From Anaerolineales bacterium (lineage in GTDB: Bacteria > Chloroflexota > Anaerolineae > JAAEKA01), in contig JACKBI010000003.1 in the NCBI GenBank assembly GCA_020634615.1, forward strand, positions 124,001-188,000: DNA of 64,000 nucleotides, written 5' to 3'. Shown piece after piece: positions 42,085 to 51,534 of this stretch; position 1 is the first letter of the stretch; every line of letters begins with the position of its first letter. The position numbers were made by a program, and so were the translations under genes. Below the pieces are notes generated by a model. The model did no database searches. It saw only the letters and a list, made by a program, of their open reading frames with translations, and was not told where the DNA came from.

Positions 42085-43020
42085 CTACAGCTTCTCGGCC
42101 GCCCGCAACTTAGCGCTGCGGCTGCGTGAGTTGGTCGCAACTTCGCCGACGGACGGCTGCAATGGCCTGCGAGTCAAAATTCGCACACTGGCCTTGTGAC
42201 CACACTGGCAGATCAGAGTCTCCGGAGGACAGATACAGTCCCGCGCTTCCGTCTGCAGAAACTGCTTGACAATGCGATCCTCCAGCGAATGAAAGGAGAT
42301 CACAACCAGCCGGCCGCCTGGACGCAACAGTGAAACTGCCTGTGGCAGCACCTCGCTCAAACTGTCCAACTCCCTGTTAACGGCGATCCGCAGCGCCTGA
42401 AAGGTGCGCGTCGCGGGGTGGATCTTCTCGCGGCGGCCAACGCTCCGTGCGATCAGATCAGCCAATTCCTGCGCTGTGTCGATGGGACGATGGTTTACGA
42501 TTGACCGGGCAATGCGTCGCGACTTGCGCTCTTCGCCGTACTCGTAGATGACGTCAGCCAGATCCTTCTCATCCAGATTATTGATCAGGCTGGCGGCGGT
42601 CACGCTCTGACTCGTGTCAAAGCGCATATCCAGGCTTCCCGACGCCGTCATTGAAAAACCGCGCTCCACATCGTGTAACTGATCGCTGGAAAACCCAAGG
42701 TCGAACACGATCCCGTCAACTTGTGTAAACTGCTGCGCTACTGCCACCGCCTGCAGATCACGGAAGTTGCTGTGCACAACGACGACATGGTCGCCGAAAG
42801 GTTCGAGACGGGTCCGTACCCGCTCGACCGCTTTGTGATCTGCGTCCAAACTGAGTAAACTTGGTAGGACATCGTCTCCGGTTGGCGAGATAGCGCTCAA
42901 CAATGCTTCGGAGTGGCCACCGCCACCGGCCGTGGCGTCGATGTAGCGTCCGCCGGCCGTCGGCCCAATCAGTTCGATGACTTCGTTGGTCATCACAGAG
43001 ACGTGCTGTGTGGCAGTCAT
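42085..43020 (-). CDS. rsmH: 16S rRNA m4C1402 methyltransferase
   Basis: RsmH methylates N4 of C1402 in the ribosomal decoding centre. The 311-residue protein starts with HVSVMTNEVIELI, then the SAM-binding IDATAGGGGHSEALL. It also has VDGIVFDLGFSSDQLHDVERGFS and the conserved C-terminal LVVISFHSLEDRIVKQFL. The ATG at 43020 fits the family; an in-frame TTG at 43056 is possible. Second gene of the dcw cluster after mraZ. Confidence 0.95.
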   Translation of the reverse strand: MTATQHVSVMTNEVIELIGPTAGGRYIDATAGGGGHSEALLSAISPTGDDVLPSLLSLDADHKAVERVRTRLEPFGDHVVVVHSNFRDLQAVAVAQQFTQVDGIVFDLGFSSDQLHDVERGFSMTASGSLDMRFDTSQSVTAASLINNLDEKDLADVIYEYGEERKSRRIARSIVNHRPIDTAQELADLIARSVGRREKIHPATRTFQALRIAVNRELDSLSEVLPQAVSLLRPGGRLVVISFHSLEDRIVKQFLQTEARDCICPPETLICQCGHKASVRILTRRPLQPSVGEVATNSRSRSAKLRAAEKL

Positions 43021-43088
43021 GTCGTGGCCCAGGGTCGCTATTAGATCGGCAAGCAACAGCGCTCAGCGCCACCTACTCGCCTGGATGA

Positions 43089-43517
43089 TCAGATGGCCAG
43101 ACTGGCGAAGAAGTCTTCGTCGGCGGCCTCTTGTTCAAGTAAGAGATCGTGCTCGTCCCAGGCCTCAGGCTGCCAAAGCTCAATATATGAATCCATGCCA
43201 GCGATCAGCACTTTGTCGGTGATCCTGGCGATCTCACGCAGGCGCTGCGGGACGATGACACGGCGCTGCCGGTCTGGCTCCGTCATCTGCGCATTGGAAA
43301 ACAGCCAGCGCTTCAGCTTGCGCACGCGTGAGTCGGTCATCGACAATGTGCTTAGGCGGCCACTGATCCGTTCAAACTCGGCCTTGGGAAACAGATAGAC
43401 ACAGTTTTCCATCCCGCGCGTTAGTACAACGCCGGCTGCCAGATCGCCTGCGTACTCGGAAGGGAGTGTTAAGCGCCCTTTGCTATCGAGCGAGTGCTCG
43501 TATCTGCCGAAAAACAT
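43089..43517 (-). CDS. mraZ: Transcriptional regulator MraZ
   Basis: The 142-residue protein carries two AbrB/SpoVT-like half-sites: EHSLDSKGRLTLPSEY at the N-terminus and a second DRQRRVIVPQRLREIA near residue 80. This is the layout of the ring-forming MraZ. It binds repeated TGGG boxes in its own promoter and sets expression of the dcw operon. Such boxes are present at 43631-43660. First gene of the cluster. Confidence 0.95.
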   Translation of the reverse strand: MFFGRYEHSLDSKGRLTLPSEYAGDLAAGVVLTRGMENCVYLFPKAEFERISGRLSTLSMTDSRVRKLKRWLFSNAQMTEPDRQRRVIVPQRLREIARITDKVLIAGMDSYIELWQPEAWDEHDLLLEQEAADEDFFASLAI

Positions 43518-43615
43518 GTACCGATCAATCCACCTGAATGTCAGTCACCGAGACGATTAGAGGAACAGAACAAGCGTTCGAACGATTGTCCCACTACAGT
43601 TGGAAAAAGTCGATC

Positions 43616-43660
43616 ATTTTAGGGAACTTGTCCCACTTTGACCCACTTTGACCCACTTTG
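43616..43660 (-). promoter_or_regulatory. mraZ promoter region with triple MraZ box
   Basis: On the minus strand three direct repeats, AAAGTGGGTC, AAAGTGGGTC and AAAGTGGGAC (43660-43631), carry TGGG every 10 bases, the known MraZ operator. A -10 hexamer TAAAAT (43621-43616) follows; the boxes cover the -35 region, where no TTGACA is seen. A further GTGGGACA (43595-43588) lies near the predicted start. Confidence 0.8.
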
Positions 43661-43782
43661 GCAATGATAACACCTAACCAGCGATTTGACAAGAGCCGTT
43701 GGTAAAGTAAGTCCGCGTTTCTGGTAAATTTTAAGGTTATGTAAGGAGATCGGTCCTGCTGGCCGTCAAGGAGAAACTATCG

Positions 43783-45759
43783 ATGAGCGAGTTGACTGAG
43801 TTCAGCTGGGGCGGCGAGATCGTTTGGACACCCTCGCCGGCATACAGCGATGGCAGCCACGTCACGAGGTTCATGGAACGCCACAATATCAGCACCTGGG
43901 ACGAACTCCACCGGCGCTCCATTGGGGACGTGGCCTGGTTCACCGATGCGATGTTGACCTATCTCGGCATCGAGTTTGCCACTCCCTATAAACAGATCGT
44001 CGATCTCTCGAAGGGTAACGCCTGGCCGGTTTGGTGCGTGGACGGCGTCATGAACATCACGCACAACTGCCTCGATCGTTGGCTGGGCACGGAGGTGGAG
44101 CGCAAGGTGGCGCTGCGCTATGAAAGTGAAGCCGGCGACGTGAAAACTCTGACCTACGGCGAATTGCATCAAAAAGTAGGTCAGGTGGCTGCCGGCCTGC
44201 GCGCTCTGGGACTGGGCAAAGGAGACGCCATCGCACTGTACATGCCGATGATTCCGGAAATCGCAATCGCGATGCTGGCGATTGCCCGCATCGGTGGGAT
44301 CATCCTGCCGCTATTCTCCGGCTACGGCGCGGGCGCAGTGGCAACCCGGCTGGCTGATGCTGACGCGACCGCTATTTTCACCACCGACGGAACCTGGAGG
44401 CGCGGGCGCCGCGGGCCGATGAAGCCCACAGTTGACGAGGCGCTCCTGCTTGCACCCGGTGTGGAACATGTCATCGTATGCGAAGTTGCAGGCGACGATA
44501 TCACAATGGAGCCGGGACGCGATCTAAGGTGGGACGATCTGCTGCGTCTGGCTGACAAGACTGTCGATTCGGAACCCACTGCTGCCGAAGACGTGGTGAT
44601 GATCATCTACACCAGCGGAACCACGGGACGCCCCAAGGGTGCCGTGCACACTCACTGCGGATTTCCGCTCAAGGCAGCGATGGACATGGCCCTGGGACTG
44701 GACCTGCGGCGGGACGACACACTCTACTGGATGACCGACATGGGATGGATGATGGGACCATGGGAGGTCTTCGGCACGTTGTTGCTGGGAGCGACCATGC
44801 TGTTCTATGACGGAGCGCCTGACTTCCCTGACGTGGATCGCCTTTGGAGTCTGGTGGAGCGCCACCGAATCACCACACTGGGTGTTTCGCCCACGCTGAT
44901 TCGCTCGCTGATGCAGCACGGCGAAGAACCTGTGCGGCGGCACGACCTTTCCAGTTTGCGCATCATGGCATCCACCGGCGAGCCATGGAACCCTGAACCC
45001 TGGCTTTGGCTGTTCAATACTGTGGGCGGCGGGCAGTGCCCGATCATCAATTACTCTGGCGGCACAGAGATCTCGGGCGGCATCGTGATGGGCAATGTCC
45101 TCAAGCCTCTCAAGCCGTGTGCCTTTTCAGGCCCCAACGTCGGTATGGCGGCTGATGTGGTGGACGACCGCGGCAACAGCGTGCGCGGCCAGGTAGGGGA
45201 GTTGGTAGTGCGCGCGCCCTGGATCGGCATGACTCGCGGCTTTTGGAAGGATCCCGAACGCTACATCGAAACCTATTGGAGCCGTTTTCCCAATGTGTGG
45301 GTGCACGGAGACTGGGCCGCCATTGACGCCGACGGTCAATGGTACATTCTCGGCCGGTCCGACGACACCATCAAAGTCGCTGGCAAGCGGCTTGGCCCGG
45401 CGGAGGTTGAAACCGTCCTGGTCAACGACCCCAGGGTAATCGAAGCCGGCGCGATTGGCGTCCCCGATGAGCTGAAAGGCCAGGCGCTGGTTGTCTTCTG
45501 CGTGTTATCCCCGGATGTCGAAGCGACGGACGAGTTGGCAGCGGCGCTGAAGGCAAAGATAATCGCCGCCATGGGCAAGCCGCTAACGCCGAAAGCGGTG
45601 GTTTTTGTGCCTGATCTGCCCAAGACGCGTAACGCCAAGGTCATGCGGCGTGTGCTGCGCGCTGCCTGGCTGGATGAGCCAGCCGGTGACCTCAGCGCGC
45701 TGGTAAACCCGGAAGTCGTGGACACGATCCGACGTGCCGGCAGCGCGTCAAGTCACTAA
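43783..45759 (+). CDS. Acetyl-CoA synthetase-like acyl-CoA synthetase
   Basis: The 658-residue enzyme is of the AMP-forming ANL superfamily. It activates a short carboxylic acid with ATP and then CoA. Motifs are the P-loop MIIYTSGTTGRPKGAVHTH, INYSGGTEISGG, the hinge WYILGRSDDTIKVAGKRL and a C-terminal KTRNAKVMRRVLR with the catalytic Lys. The N-terminal extension (about 1-110) matches acetyl-/propionyl-CoA synthetases. Because key acyl-pocket residues cannot be judged by eye, the exact substrate is open. AAGGAG precedes the ATG by 9 bases. It is divergent from mraZ. Confidence 0.9.
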   Translation: MSELTEFSWGGEIVWTPSPAYSDGSHVTRFMERHNISTWDELHRRSIGDVAWFTDAMLTYLGIEFATPYKQIVDLSKGNAWPVWCVDGVMNITHNCLDRWLGTEVERKVALRYESEAGDVKTLTYGELHQKVGQVAAGLRALGLGKGDAIALYMPMIPEIAIAMLAIARIGGIILPLFSGYGAGAVATRLADADATAIFTTDGTWRRGRRGPMKPTVDEALLLAPGVEHVIVCEVAGDDITMEPGRDLRWDDLLRLADKTVDSEPTAAEDVVMIIYTSGTTGRPKGAVHTHCGFPLKAAMDMALGLDLRRDDTLYWMTDMGWMMGPWEVFGTLLLGATMLFYDGAPDFPDVDRLWSLVERHRITTLGVSPTLIRSLMQHGEEPVRRHDLSSLRIMASTGEPWNPEPWLWLFNTVGGGQCPIINYSGGTEISGGIVMGNVLKPLKPCAFSGPNVGMAADVVDDRGNSVRGQVGELVVRAPWIGMTRGFWKDPERYIETYWSRFPNVWVHGDWAAIDADGQWYILGRSDDTIKVAGKRLGPAEVETVLVNDPRVIEAGAIGVPDELKGQALVVFCVLSPDVEATDELAAALKAKIIAAMGKPLTPKAVVFVPDLPKTRNAKVMRRVLRAAWLDEPAGDLSALVNPEVVDTIRRAGSASSH

Positions 45760-45763
45760 GCCG

Positions 45764-46162
45764 CTATCCCCCGGCTGCTTTGGCCCGATACCCCATCTGG
45801 TTGAGTAGGTCCACAGCTCGGTCGCGGTGATCGCCCTGGATGACGATATTGTCGCCTTCCAGCGCGCCGCCGGTGCCAAGCTTTTGTTTGAGTTGCTTCA
45901 GTAGATCCTGCCGGCGCGCTTCCGGTCCCGGCACCCCGGTGATCACTGACACAGTCTTGCCCCGCCGCCCCTTCCGTTCACGCTGCACGCGGACCGATGC
46001 ACCGCTGCCTTTGGACGGCGGGTTGGCAGGCGCAGGCGGCGGCGTTTGCTGCCCGGCAGACGTGTCGTCGTCGGTAATTTGCCCGCGCAGGATGGCAAAT
46101 GGAGAGTCATCCCCCGGCGTATCGTCGGTCGAATAAACCAGCTTGCGGTCGGCAGTACCCAT
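45764..46162 (-). CDS. SUI1/eIF1-like translation factor (YciH family)
   Basis: The 132-residue protein has a variable Pro/Thr/Ser-rich N-terminus and a C-terminal SUI1 domain (about 60-132) with KGRRGKTVSVITGVPG and LKQKLGTGGALEGDNIVIQG. The domain binds near the ribosomal P site in eIF1; bacterial YciH may restrict initiation. It is the last gene of an SH3 lipoprotein-DUF971-SUI1 run. The ATG at 46162 has AGGTG just upstream; a GTG at 46168 is an alternative. Confidence 0.92.
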   Translation of the reverse strand: MGTADRKLVYSTDDTPGDDSPFAILRGQITDDDTSAGQQTPPPAPANPPSKGSGASVRVQRERKGRRGKTVSVITGVPGPEARRQDLLKQLKQKLGTGGALEGDNIVIQGDHRDRAVDLLNQMGYRAKAAGG

Positions 46163-46168
46163 GTGCAC

Positions 46169-46540
46169 CTACGCGGAATAGACGTCCGGAACGCCGGCAG
46201 CCAGCGCATCTGCGTCGCACTGTTGACACGGACAAAGCGCCCGCAGCAGCCCCCATGTGTAGATTCCAGCCTCGTGGCCATCAGCCCAGACGAAGCTGAG
46301 GGCGTAGTTACCCACGAGGTGCGCACCACTGATCTGCCACGTCTTCTGTGGTTTCTGGTGAATCGCAGCGCGATCTACCGGCGCCGACATATTTTCGTGG
46401 CCACCACGACACTCGGCGCACGGACAGACGTTGCGCAGGCCAGCCAGCGGATAAACGCTGCGATGCCCGTCACTCCAGATAATTTCCAGCGACTGCTCTT
46501 CGCGATTGACAGTCAAGCCTTGCGGACGTTCTTGTGTCAT
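46169..46540 (-). CDS. DUF971 family protein
   Basis: The 123-residue protein has the DUF971 pattern: IIWSDGHRSVYPLAGLRNVCPCAEC near the start and IYTWGLLRALCPCQQC near the end, each with a CPCxxC pair that could bind metal. DUF971 also forms the N-terminal part of gamma-butyrobetaine hydroxylases and is found with iron-sulfur assembly genes. No activity is known for the stand-alone form. It lies 2 bases after the SH3 lipoprotein gene and is directly followed by the SUI1 gene. Confidence 0.9.
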   Translation of the reverse strand: MTQERPQGLTVNREEQSLEIIWSDGHRSVYPLAGLRNVCPCAECRGGHENMSAPVDRAAIHQKPQKTWQISGAHLVGNYALSFVWADGHEAGIYTWGLLRALCPCQQCDADALAAGVPDVYSA

Positions 46541-46542
46541 GC

Positions 46543-47343
46543 CTACTCCAGTGGCGTCAGCCAGCGATCAGTCGAGTCCCCTTCGGCGGCCCAACCGGTC
46601 ACCGAACCGCCGTCACTAACCCGCCACCAGCGATAGCCGTTGGCTTCGACCGGCCCCTCAACGACGCTCAGTTGGCTGCTTTCCGGCACCTGATGTTCGA
46701 CGGGCGAGCCCGTCCCGGGTTCAGCACGCACCTTCAACAATCCGTTGGCGCCCACCGTTACCACAACCTCGTCGCCCAGCCGCACGGCCCGGTTGACAGG
46801 TTGGGTGCTGCCGACCTTGGGACTGAGCCACTCCTCCCCGCCGTCGGCATCGCCATCAGCCACCCAGCCGGCCAGCTCGTTGTTTCCGACGCGCCACCAA
46901 CGGTAACCGTCTGCCGTGACCGGCCCTTCGAGAATGGTGATGATCGCACCTGGCGGATATCGACCGGCCCGATCGCCGGTGACGCTGGGAGTCTTGCGCG
47001 CGTTGAGGCCTTGCGCTGCCGAGACGCGCGCAGGCTGACCCACGATCAGTTCCGTCCCAGGCACGGGCGTCGGCGTAAAAGTGGCTGTGGGCACCACGCG
47101 GGTCGGCACGGATGTCGCCAGGACAACAGTCGGTGTCGCAGTTGCCTCCTGGCGCGTACCGGATTCCACGATCGCTGTCGGTGACGGACGGGGAATTGGT
47201 GTTGGGCGAGGCACGAAGCTGCCACAGGCCAGCGTCACCGACATGACAGCAAGCCCGGCAATCGCGATCGCACGACGACCGGCGGCAACGGGATTGGACT
47301 GTGGGTCAGAATTGGGAGAATCGTGATGCGGTTTGTTTGACAT
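46543..47343 (-). CDS. Lipoprotein with two SH3-like (SH3b) repeats
   Basis: The 266-residue protein has a polar N-terminus, a hydrophobic stretch and the lipobox VTLAC with Cys40 as the lipidated residue. A Pro/Thr-rich linker (about 45-95) follows, then two SH3b-type repeats (about 98-170 and 178-260), each with a GYRWWRV core and GWVAD/GWAAE. Such domains bind peptidoglycan or other surface ligands. It is the first gene of the SH3-DUF971-SUI1 operon and has an extended -10 promoter about 70 bases upstream. Confidence 0.85.
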   Translation of the reverse strand: MSNKPHHDSPNSDPQSNPVAAGRRAIAIAGLAVMSVTLACGSFVPRPTPIPRPSPTAIVESGTRQEATATPTVVLATSVPTRVVPTATFTPTPVPGTELIVGQPARVSAAQGLNARKTPSVTGDRAGRYPPGAIITILEGPVTADGYRWWRVGNNELAGWVADGDADGGEEWLSPKVGSTQPVNRAVRLGDEVVVTVGANGLLKVRAEPGTGSPVEHQVPESSQLSVVEGPVEANGYRWWRVSDGGSVTGWAAEGDSTDRWLTPLE

Positions 47344-47410
47344 ACAAAAAACCCGGGGCTACCTGCAGTATCCAACTGACGACGCCAAGAAAGTCGTAAT
47401 TGGTCGGGCA

Positions 47411-47419
47411 AGTATACCA
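47411..47419 (-). promoter_or_regulatory. Extended -10 of the SH3 lipoprotein operon
   Basis: On the minus strand TGG is followed by TATACT (47416-47411), a five-of-six -10 with the TGN extension. No clear -35 is seen. The leader would be about 60 bases. Confidence 0.45.
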
Positions 47420-47485
47420 CGGGTGAGAGCGACCGGCAACACAAGAACTGCGATGAACTGAGACGGCCAACGGTTCCGGGAGGGA

Positions 47486-47953
47486 TTATGCAACCGTTGT
47501 CCTGTCTGGCGCCTGGGTCCGTCCAATATTCTTCTCGACCACTGCCAGAAAGTCGCGCAAGCTATAGGGCTTGCTGAGGTAGCCATCGCAACCGGCATCC
47601 AGCGCCCGTTGCTCATCGGCCGGGCGAGCATGCGCTGTGACGGCAATCACCGGGATGTGCTGCAAGGCCGGGTCCTGTTTGATCCGGCGAGTCGCCTCGA
47701 AACCGTCGAGCACCGGCAATGAAATGTCCATCAGAATCAGGTTGGGCTGGCGAGTGCGCGCCACCTGCAATCCCTCTTCGCCATCAGCCGCTTCCAGAAA
47801 TTCATAGCCTTGCATCGACAGCACGCGCGCCAAGAATTCGCGCATGTCGCCGTTGTCCTCCACGACAAGTACGCGCGGTCGCTGCCGGCTGTCGCTTTTC
47901 GCCAACATCGGGTCCGAGTCGGCAGGGGGGTCGGCAATGATGGATTGGCTCAT
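47486..47953 (-). CDS. Single-domain (CheY-like) response regulator
   Basis: The 155-residue protein has a variable N-terminus (about 1-26), then a receiver domain with acidic pair E32/D33, phospho-acceptor D76 (LILMDISLPVLDG), T107 and K128 (YLSKPYSL). There is no output domain. It therefore probably acts by protein-protein contact or as a phosphate relay; SLPVLDGFEATRRIK resembles receivers of hybrid-kinase systems. The ATG at 47953 is preceded by a weak AAGAGA. No kinase gene is adjacent. Confidence 0.87.
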   Translation of the reverse strand: MSQSIIADPPADSDPMLAKSDSRQRPRVLVVEDNGDMREFLARVLSMQGYEFLEAADGEEGLQVARTRQPNLILMDISLPVLDGFEATRRIKQDPALQHIPVIAVTAHARPADEQRALDAGCDGYLSKPYSLRDFLAVVEKNIGRTQAPDRTTVA

Positions 47954-48079
47954 GACTTTGTATCTCTTTTCGATTTGTGGGCTTGTGCAGCCAAGCTGTA
48001 AATCCTGTCCTGAAACCAGACAAACGATTTGAGTCTGGCTGATCCCGTCCATTTTACCACGGCCAGCACGCGGTTGCAG

Positions 48080-48095
48080 TAGTACGATAGTACTA
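48080..48095. repeat. Small palindrome upstream of the CheY-like gene
   Basis: TAGTAC and GTACTA flank GATA. The region 47954-48249 holds no supported gene; apart from this palindrome I see nothing in it. Confidence 0.3.
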
Positions 48096-48249
48096 TAGCT
48101 GCTTCTCGCGTCCAGCTACTCAGGTCGTAGCTGACAGCTGCATGCTGCGGTCCAAACACGGTACCGCTGGATTTTCTGAGGTGGGCGCCTGTTGAGAGGA
48201 GGGGAAACAGCGATGGGGGCGACCAAACCGACCTATCCGAAGCCGAAGA

Positions 48250-49848
48250 TTACAGATCCACGGCCTTTACCCAGTAGTTGTGCGGCATGGCGAGAATCTC
48301 CGGGAACAGCCGTTCAGGGATTGCCTCGTCCAGGCCCAGCACCATGATCGCCTCGCCGCGGGGGGATCGACGACCGACGTGCATGTAAGCGATGTTAACG
48401 TCATTCTCGCCCAGCATAGTGCCAATTGTGCCGATGATGCCCGGCCGGTCAAAGTGCCACGTCAGCAGGAAATGCCCCTTGGCCACAAAATCGACCCACA
48501 GATCATCGATACAGACGATGTGCGGCTCGTTCTGGAGGATCGAACCCCGCACCAGTCGCTGGCGCTCGTCGTTGCCAACTGTCAACGTCAGCAAGTTTTC
48601 GTAGCGTTCACTGTGATGATGCTGGCGGCGTTGTGAAAGTGCCAGACCGCGCTGGCGCGCGATCAGACGCGCATTCACCAGGTTGACTCGTTCAGCCACC
48701 ACCCCATCCAGCAAGCCCTTGAGCGCCGCTGCCTCCAGATACGCCAGATCGTGGTCTGCAATGGGACCATGGGCAGTCAGTTCCATGCGGTCCAACATGC
48801 CCGGCTCAAACTGGGTCAGGAAGCGGCCGAGCCGCTCAGCCAGGTCGATATAAGGCGTCAGTACTTCAAGATCTTTGGGCGGGAGAATCGGCGTGTTTAT
48901 CGCATAACGCGCCATTTGCCCGTTCAGCACTGCCACCACTTGTTCGGCGACGTCGATCGCAACCTGCCGCTGGGCCTCGCGGGTCGAACCTGCGATGTGC
49001 GGCGTGAGGACAACTCCCGGATGATCGAGCAGCGGACTGCCAACGGGCGGCTCCATGACAAAAACGTCCAGCGCCGCCCCGGCCACATGACCGCTCTCCA
49101 GCGCGCGCAGCAGCGCATCCTCGTCGATGATTCCGCCGCGGGCACAGTTGACCAGACGAACGCCTGCTTTGCATCGGCGTAGCTGCGATTCACTGATCAT
49201 ATTGCGCGTCTGATCGGTGGCCGGAACATGCACCGAGATGTAGTCTGAAGTCTCCAGCAGCTCATCCAGCTCGACCAATTCAACGCCCAGGTTGCTCGTG
49301 TAATCCTTGCCCACGTAGGGATCGAACGCCACCACCTCCATACCGAACCCCTGAACCCGCTCAGCAACCAGCGATGCGATCCGGCCCAGGCCGATCAACC
49401 CCAGACGTTTGCCGTTGATCTCGACGCCAACGAAGGCGGTTCGCCGCCATTCGCCCGCCCGTACTGACTTGTCCGCTTGCGGTATCTGCCGCGACAGCGA
49501 CAGCAGCATCGCCACCGTGTGCTCAGCGGCTGCCAGAATATTGCCAGTCGGCGCATTGACGACAATTACGCCGGCTTGGGTTGCTGCAGCCACATCAATG
49601 TTGTCGACACCGACACCGGCGCGCCCCACAACTCGCAATCGCCCGTTGCGCGTGCCGGCATTCAGTACCTCCTGAGTCGCCTTGGCGCGGCTGCGGACGA
49701 TCAAACCGTCGAAATCGCCAACCATTGCGACCAGCTCATCCTGACTGATGGCCGGCAGCTCAACCAGCTCAACATGCGACCGCAGGATTTCCATTCCCTC
49801 GGCGTCCAGAGGGTCAGCAATCAATATGCGTGGTTTTTCCAGGTTCAT
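48250..49848 (-). CDS. serA: D-3-phosphoglycerate dehydrogenase
   Basis: SerA oxidises 3-phosphoglycerate with NAD, the first step of serine synthesis. The 532-residue protein has the catalytic/NAD domains (about 1-315) with GRAGVGVDNIDV, the dinucleotide fold GLIGLGRIASLVAERV and a C-terminal PHIAGSTREAQ. An intervening domain (about 320-455) and an ACT domain (about 460-532, RPGIIGTIGTMLGENDVNIA) for regulation follow. The length fits the long form of SerA. It begins 6 bases after the argS stop. Confidence 0.96.
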   Translation of the reverse strand: MNLEKPRILIADPLDAEGMEILRSHVELVELPAISQDELVAMVGDFDGLIVRSRAKATQEVLNAGTRNGRLRVVGRAGVGVDNIDVAAATQAGVIVVNAPTGNILAAAEHTVAMLLSLSRQIPQADKSVRAGEWRRTAFVGVEINGKRLGLIGLGRIASLVAERVQGFGMEVVAFDPYVGKDYTSNLGVELVELDELLETSDYISVHVPATDQTRNMISESQLRRCKAGVRLVNCARGGIIDEDALLRALESGHVAGAALDVFVMEPPVGSPLLDHPGVVLTPHIAGSTREAQRQVAIDVAEQVVAVLNGQMARYAINTPILPPKDLEVLTPYIDLAERLGRFLTQFEPGMLDRMELTAHGPIADHDLAYLEAAALKGLLDGVVAERVNLVNARLIARQRGLALSQRRQHHHSERYENLLTLTVGNDERQRLVRGSILQNEPHIVCIDDLWVDFVAKGHFLLTWHFDRPGIIGTIGTMLGENDVNIAYMHVGRRSPRGEAIMVLGLDEAIPERLFPEILAMPHNYWVKAVDL

Positions 49849-49854
49849 AGAAGA

Positions 49855-51534
49855 CTACATCTGCTCCGGCGCCGTAACACCCATCAACCCCAGCGCACGC
49901 GCCAGGACGATGCGAGCCGCTTCAACCAACCGCAGCCGCGCTCTGGTCAACTCTCGTTCGGCTGGCACCGTGGAAACAACCTGGCAGTCGCGATAAAAGG
50001 CATGGAAGTCGCTGGCCAGCCCCTGGGCATAATGGCTCAACTGCTGTGGCGCCAGCTGCGCGGCCGCATCGGCGATCACCTCAGGCAGTTCCATCATCTT
50101 GCGCAGCAGGCGCAACTCCGCCGGATGGCCCAGCAGGCTGAGATCGCCGCCAGCATAGTCATCGGGCGGGAAGCCCTCGGTGGCCGCCTTGCGCAGGATG
50201 GCGCAGATACGCGCGTGCCCGTACTGGACGTAGTAGACCGGATTTTCGCTACTTTCCTTGACCGCCAGATCCAGGTCGAAGATCATGGAACTGTCGGCGG
50301 AACGGGTCAGCAGCGTGAAGCGCATCACGTCGCGGCCGGGGATCGACGGCGTAGTCAGCTCGTCGAGCAGCGTGTCGATGGTGACGAACTCGCCGCGGCG
50401 GGTGGACATCTTGACTTCCTGCCCCTCGCGCATCAGCGTGATGAACTGGTGAATGATGACCTGGATGGCGCTTGTGTCATAGCCCAGCGCGCGCACGCCG
50501 GCCAGCACATCGGGCCAGGTTGCGTGGTGATCCGCGCCGAAAATGTCCACGATATACTCGAAGCCGCGCCGCAGCTTGTCAACATGATAGGCAATGTCCG
50601 GCATGCGGTAGGTCGGCTCGCCGCTGGACTTGATGATGACACGATCCTGTTTCAGGCCAAGATCGGTAGCCCGCAGCCAGGTCGCACCGTCCTTCTGGTA
50701 CGCGTAGCCGCTGGTGGAGAGCGCCTGCACAGCCGCGTTGATTTTGCCGCTTTCGTACAGATCCAGTTCGTTGTAGTAGACGTCGAAATCAACGCCCAGC
50801 CGCGCCAGTGTCGCACGGATGTTAGCAAAGATCGACAGCTCCGCCCGCTTGCGGAAGTAATCGTTGTTCACTTCGGCCAGGCTGTCGCCGTGCTCCGCGA
50901 CCAGAGCCGCTGCAACCCAACGCAGGTAGTCACCCTGATAGCCGTCCTGGGGAATGGGATTGGATTGGCCCAGCAACTCCAGGTAGCGCACGCGCAGACT
51001 TTCACCCAGCAGCCGCATCTGCCGGCCGCCATTGTTGAAATAGTACTCGCGGGTGACATCCCAACCGGTGGCCGTCAACAGGCTGGCGATGGTGTCGCCC
51101 AGCACCGCGCCCCAGGCGTGGCCAATGGTCAGCGGGCCAGTCGGGTTGGCACTGACGAACTCAACCTGCGCCTTGCGACCCTGCCCAGTGTCAGAGTTCC
51201 CAAAACTGTCGGGTGCGGCAGCGATCGCCGCCACCTGCTGCGCCAGCCACGCGTCAGAAAGCGTGAAGTTGACGAAGCCCGGATGCGCCAGTTCCACCTT
51301 GCCGATGAATTGAGCCGGCGGGAAATGATTGATAAGCGCTTCGGCGATCTTGACCGGCGCCATTTTGGCCAGTCGCGCTGACTGCATTGCGACGTTGGTC
51401 GAGTAGTCGCCATGCTCAGGGTTTTTGGGCCGCTCGACAACGAAGTCGGGCAGACCAAACATCGGCAGGTCGCCGGCCGCCTGCGCCTTATGCGCGGCTT
51501 GCTGGATTAGGGAAATAATATCGTCTCGAATCAC
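49855..51534 (-). CDS. argS: Arginyl-tRNA synthetase
   Basis: The 559-residue class I synthetase charges tRNA-Arg. It has the N-terminal Add1 domain (about 1-100), the HIGH-equivalent NPTGPLTIGHAWGAVLGD and the KMSK-like VKMSTRRGEF. The C-terminal DALR anticodon-binding domain ends in RLVEAARIVLARALGLMGV. The first His of the HIGH box is Thr, as in several bacterial ArgRS. The GTG start overlaps the stop of the upstream small gene (GTGA). Confidence 0.95.
   Translation of the reverse strand: MIRDDIISLIQQAAHKAQAAGDLPMFGLPDFVVERPKNPEHGDYSTNVAMQSARLAKMAPVKIAEALINHFPPAQFIGKVELAHPGFVNFTLSDAWLAQQVAAIAAAPDSFGNSDTGQGRKAQVEFVSANPTGPLTIGHAWGAVLGDTIASLLTATGWDVTREYYFNNGGRQMRLLGESLRVRYLELLGQSNPIPQDGYQGDYLRWVAAALVAEHGDSLAEVNNDYFRKRAELSIFANIRATLARLGVDFDVYYNELDLYESGKINAAVQALSTSGYAYQKDGATWLRATDLGLKQDRVIIKSSGEPTYRMPDIAYHVDKLRRGFEYIVDIFGADHHATWPDVLAGVRALGYDTSAIQVIIHQFITLMREGQEVKMSTRRGEFVTIDTLLDELTTPSIPGRDVMRFTLLTRSADSSMIFDLDLAVKESSENPVYYVQYGHARICAILRKAATEGFPPDDYAGGDLSLLGHPAELRLLRKMMELPEVIADAAAQLAPQQLSHYAQGLASDFHAFYRDCQVVSTVPAERELTRARLRLVEAARIVLARALGLMGVTAPEQM

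Noticed and set aside
48212..48346. Short plus-strand frame with a good RBS (GGAGGGG) at the serA 3' end
   Set aside because: It is mostly antisense to the conserved serA ACT domain, with a Pro-rich product lacking any known motif; the RBS-like purine run is not enough.
49477..51381. 634-codon plus-strand frame across serA and argS
   Set aside because: It is antisense to two motif-complete genes, rich in His/Gln/Arg, with no RBS or recognisable domain.
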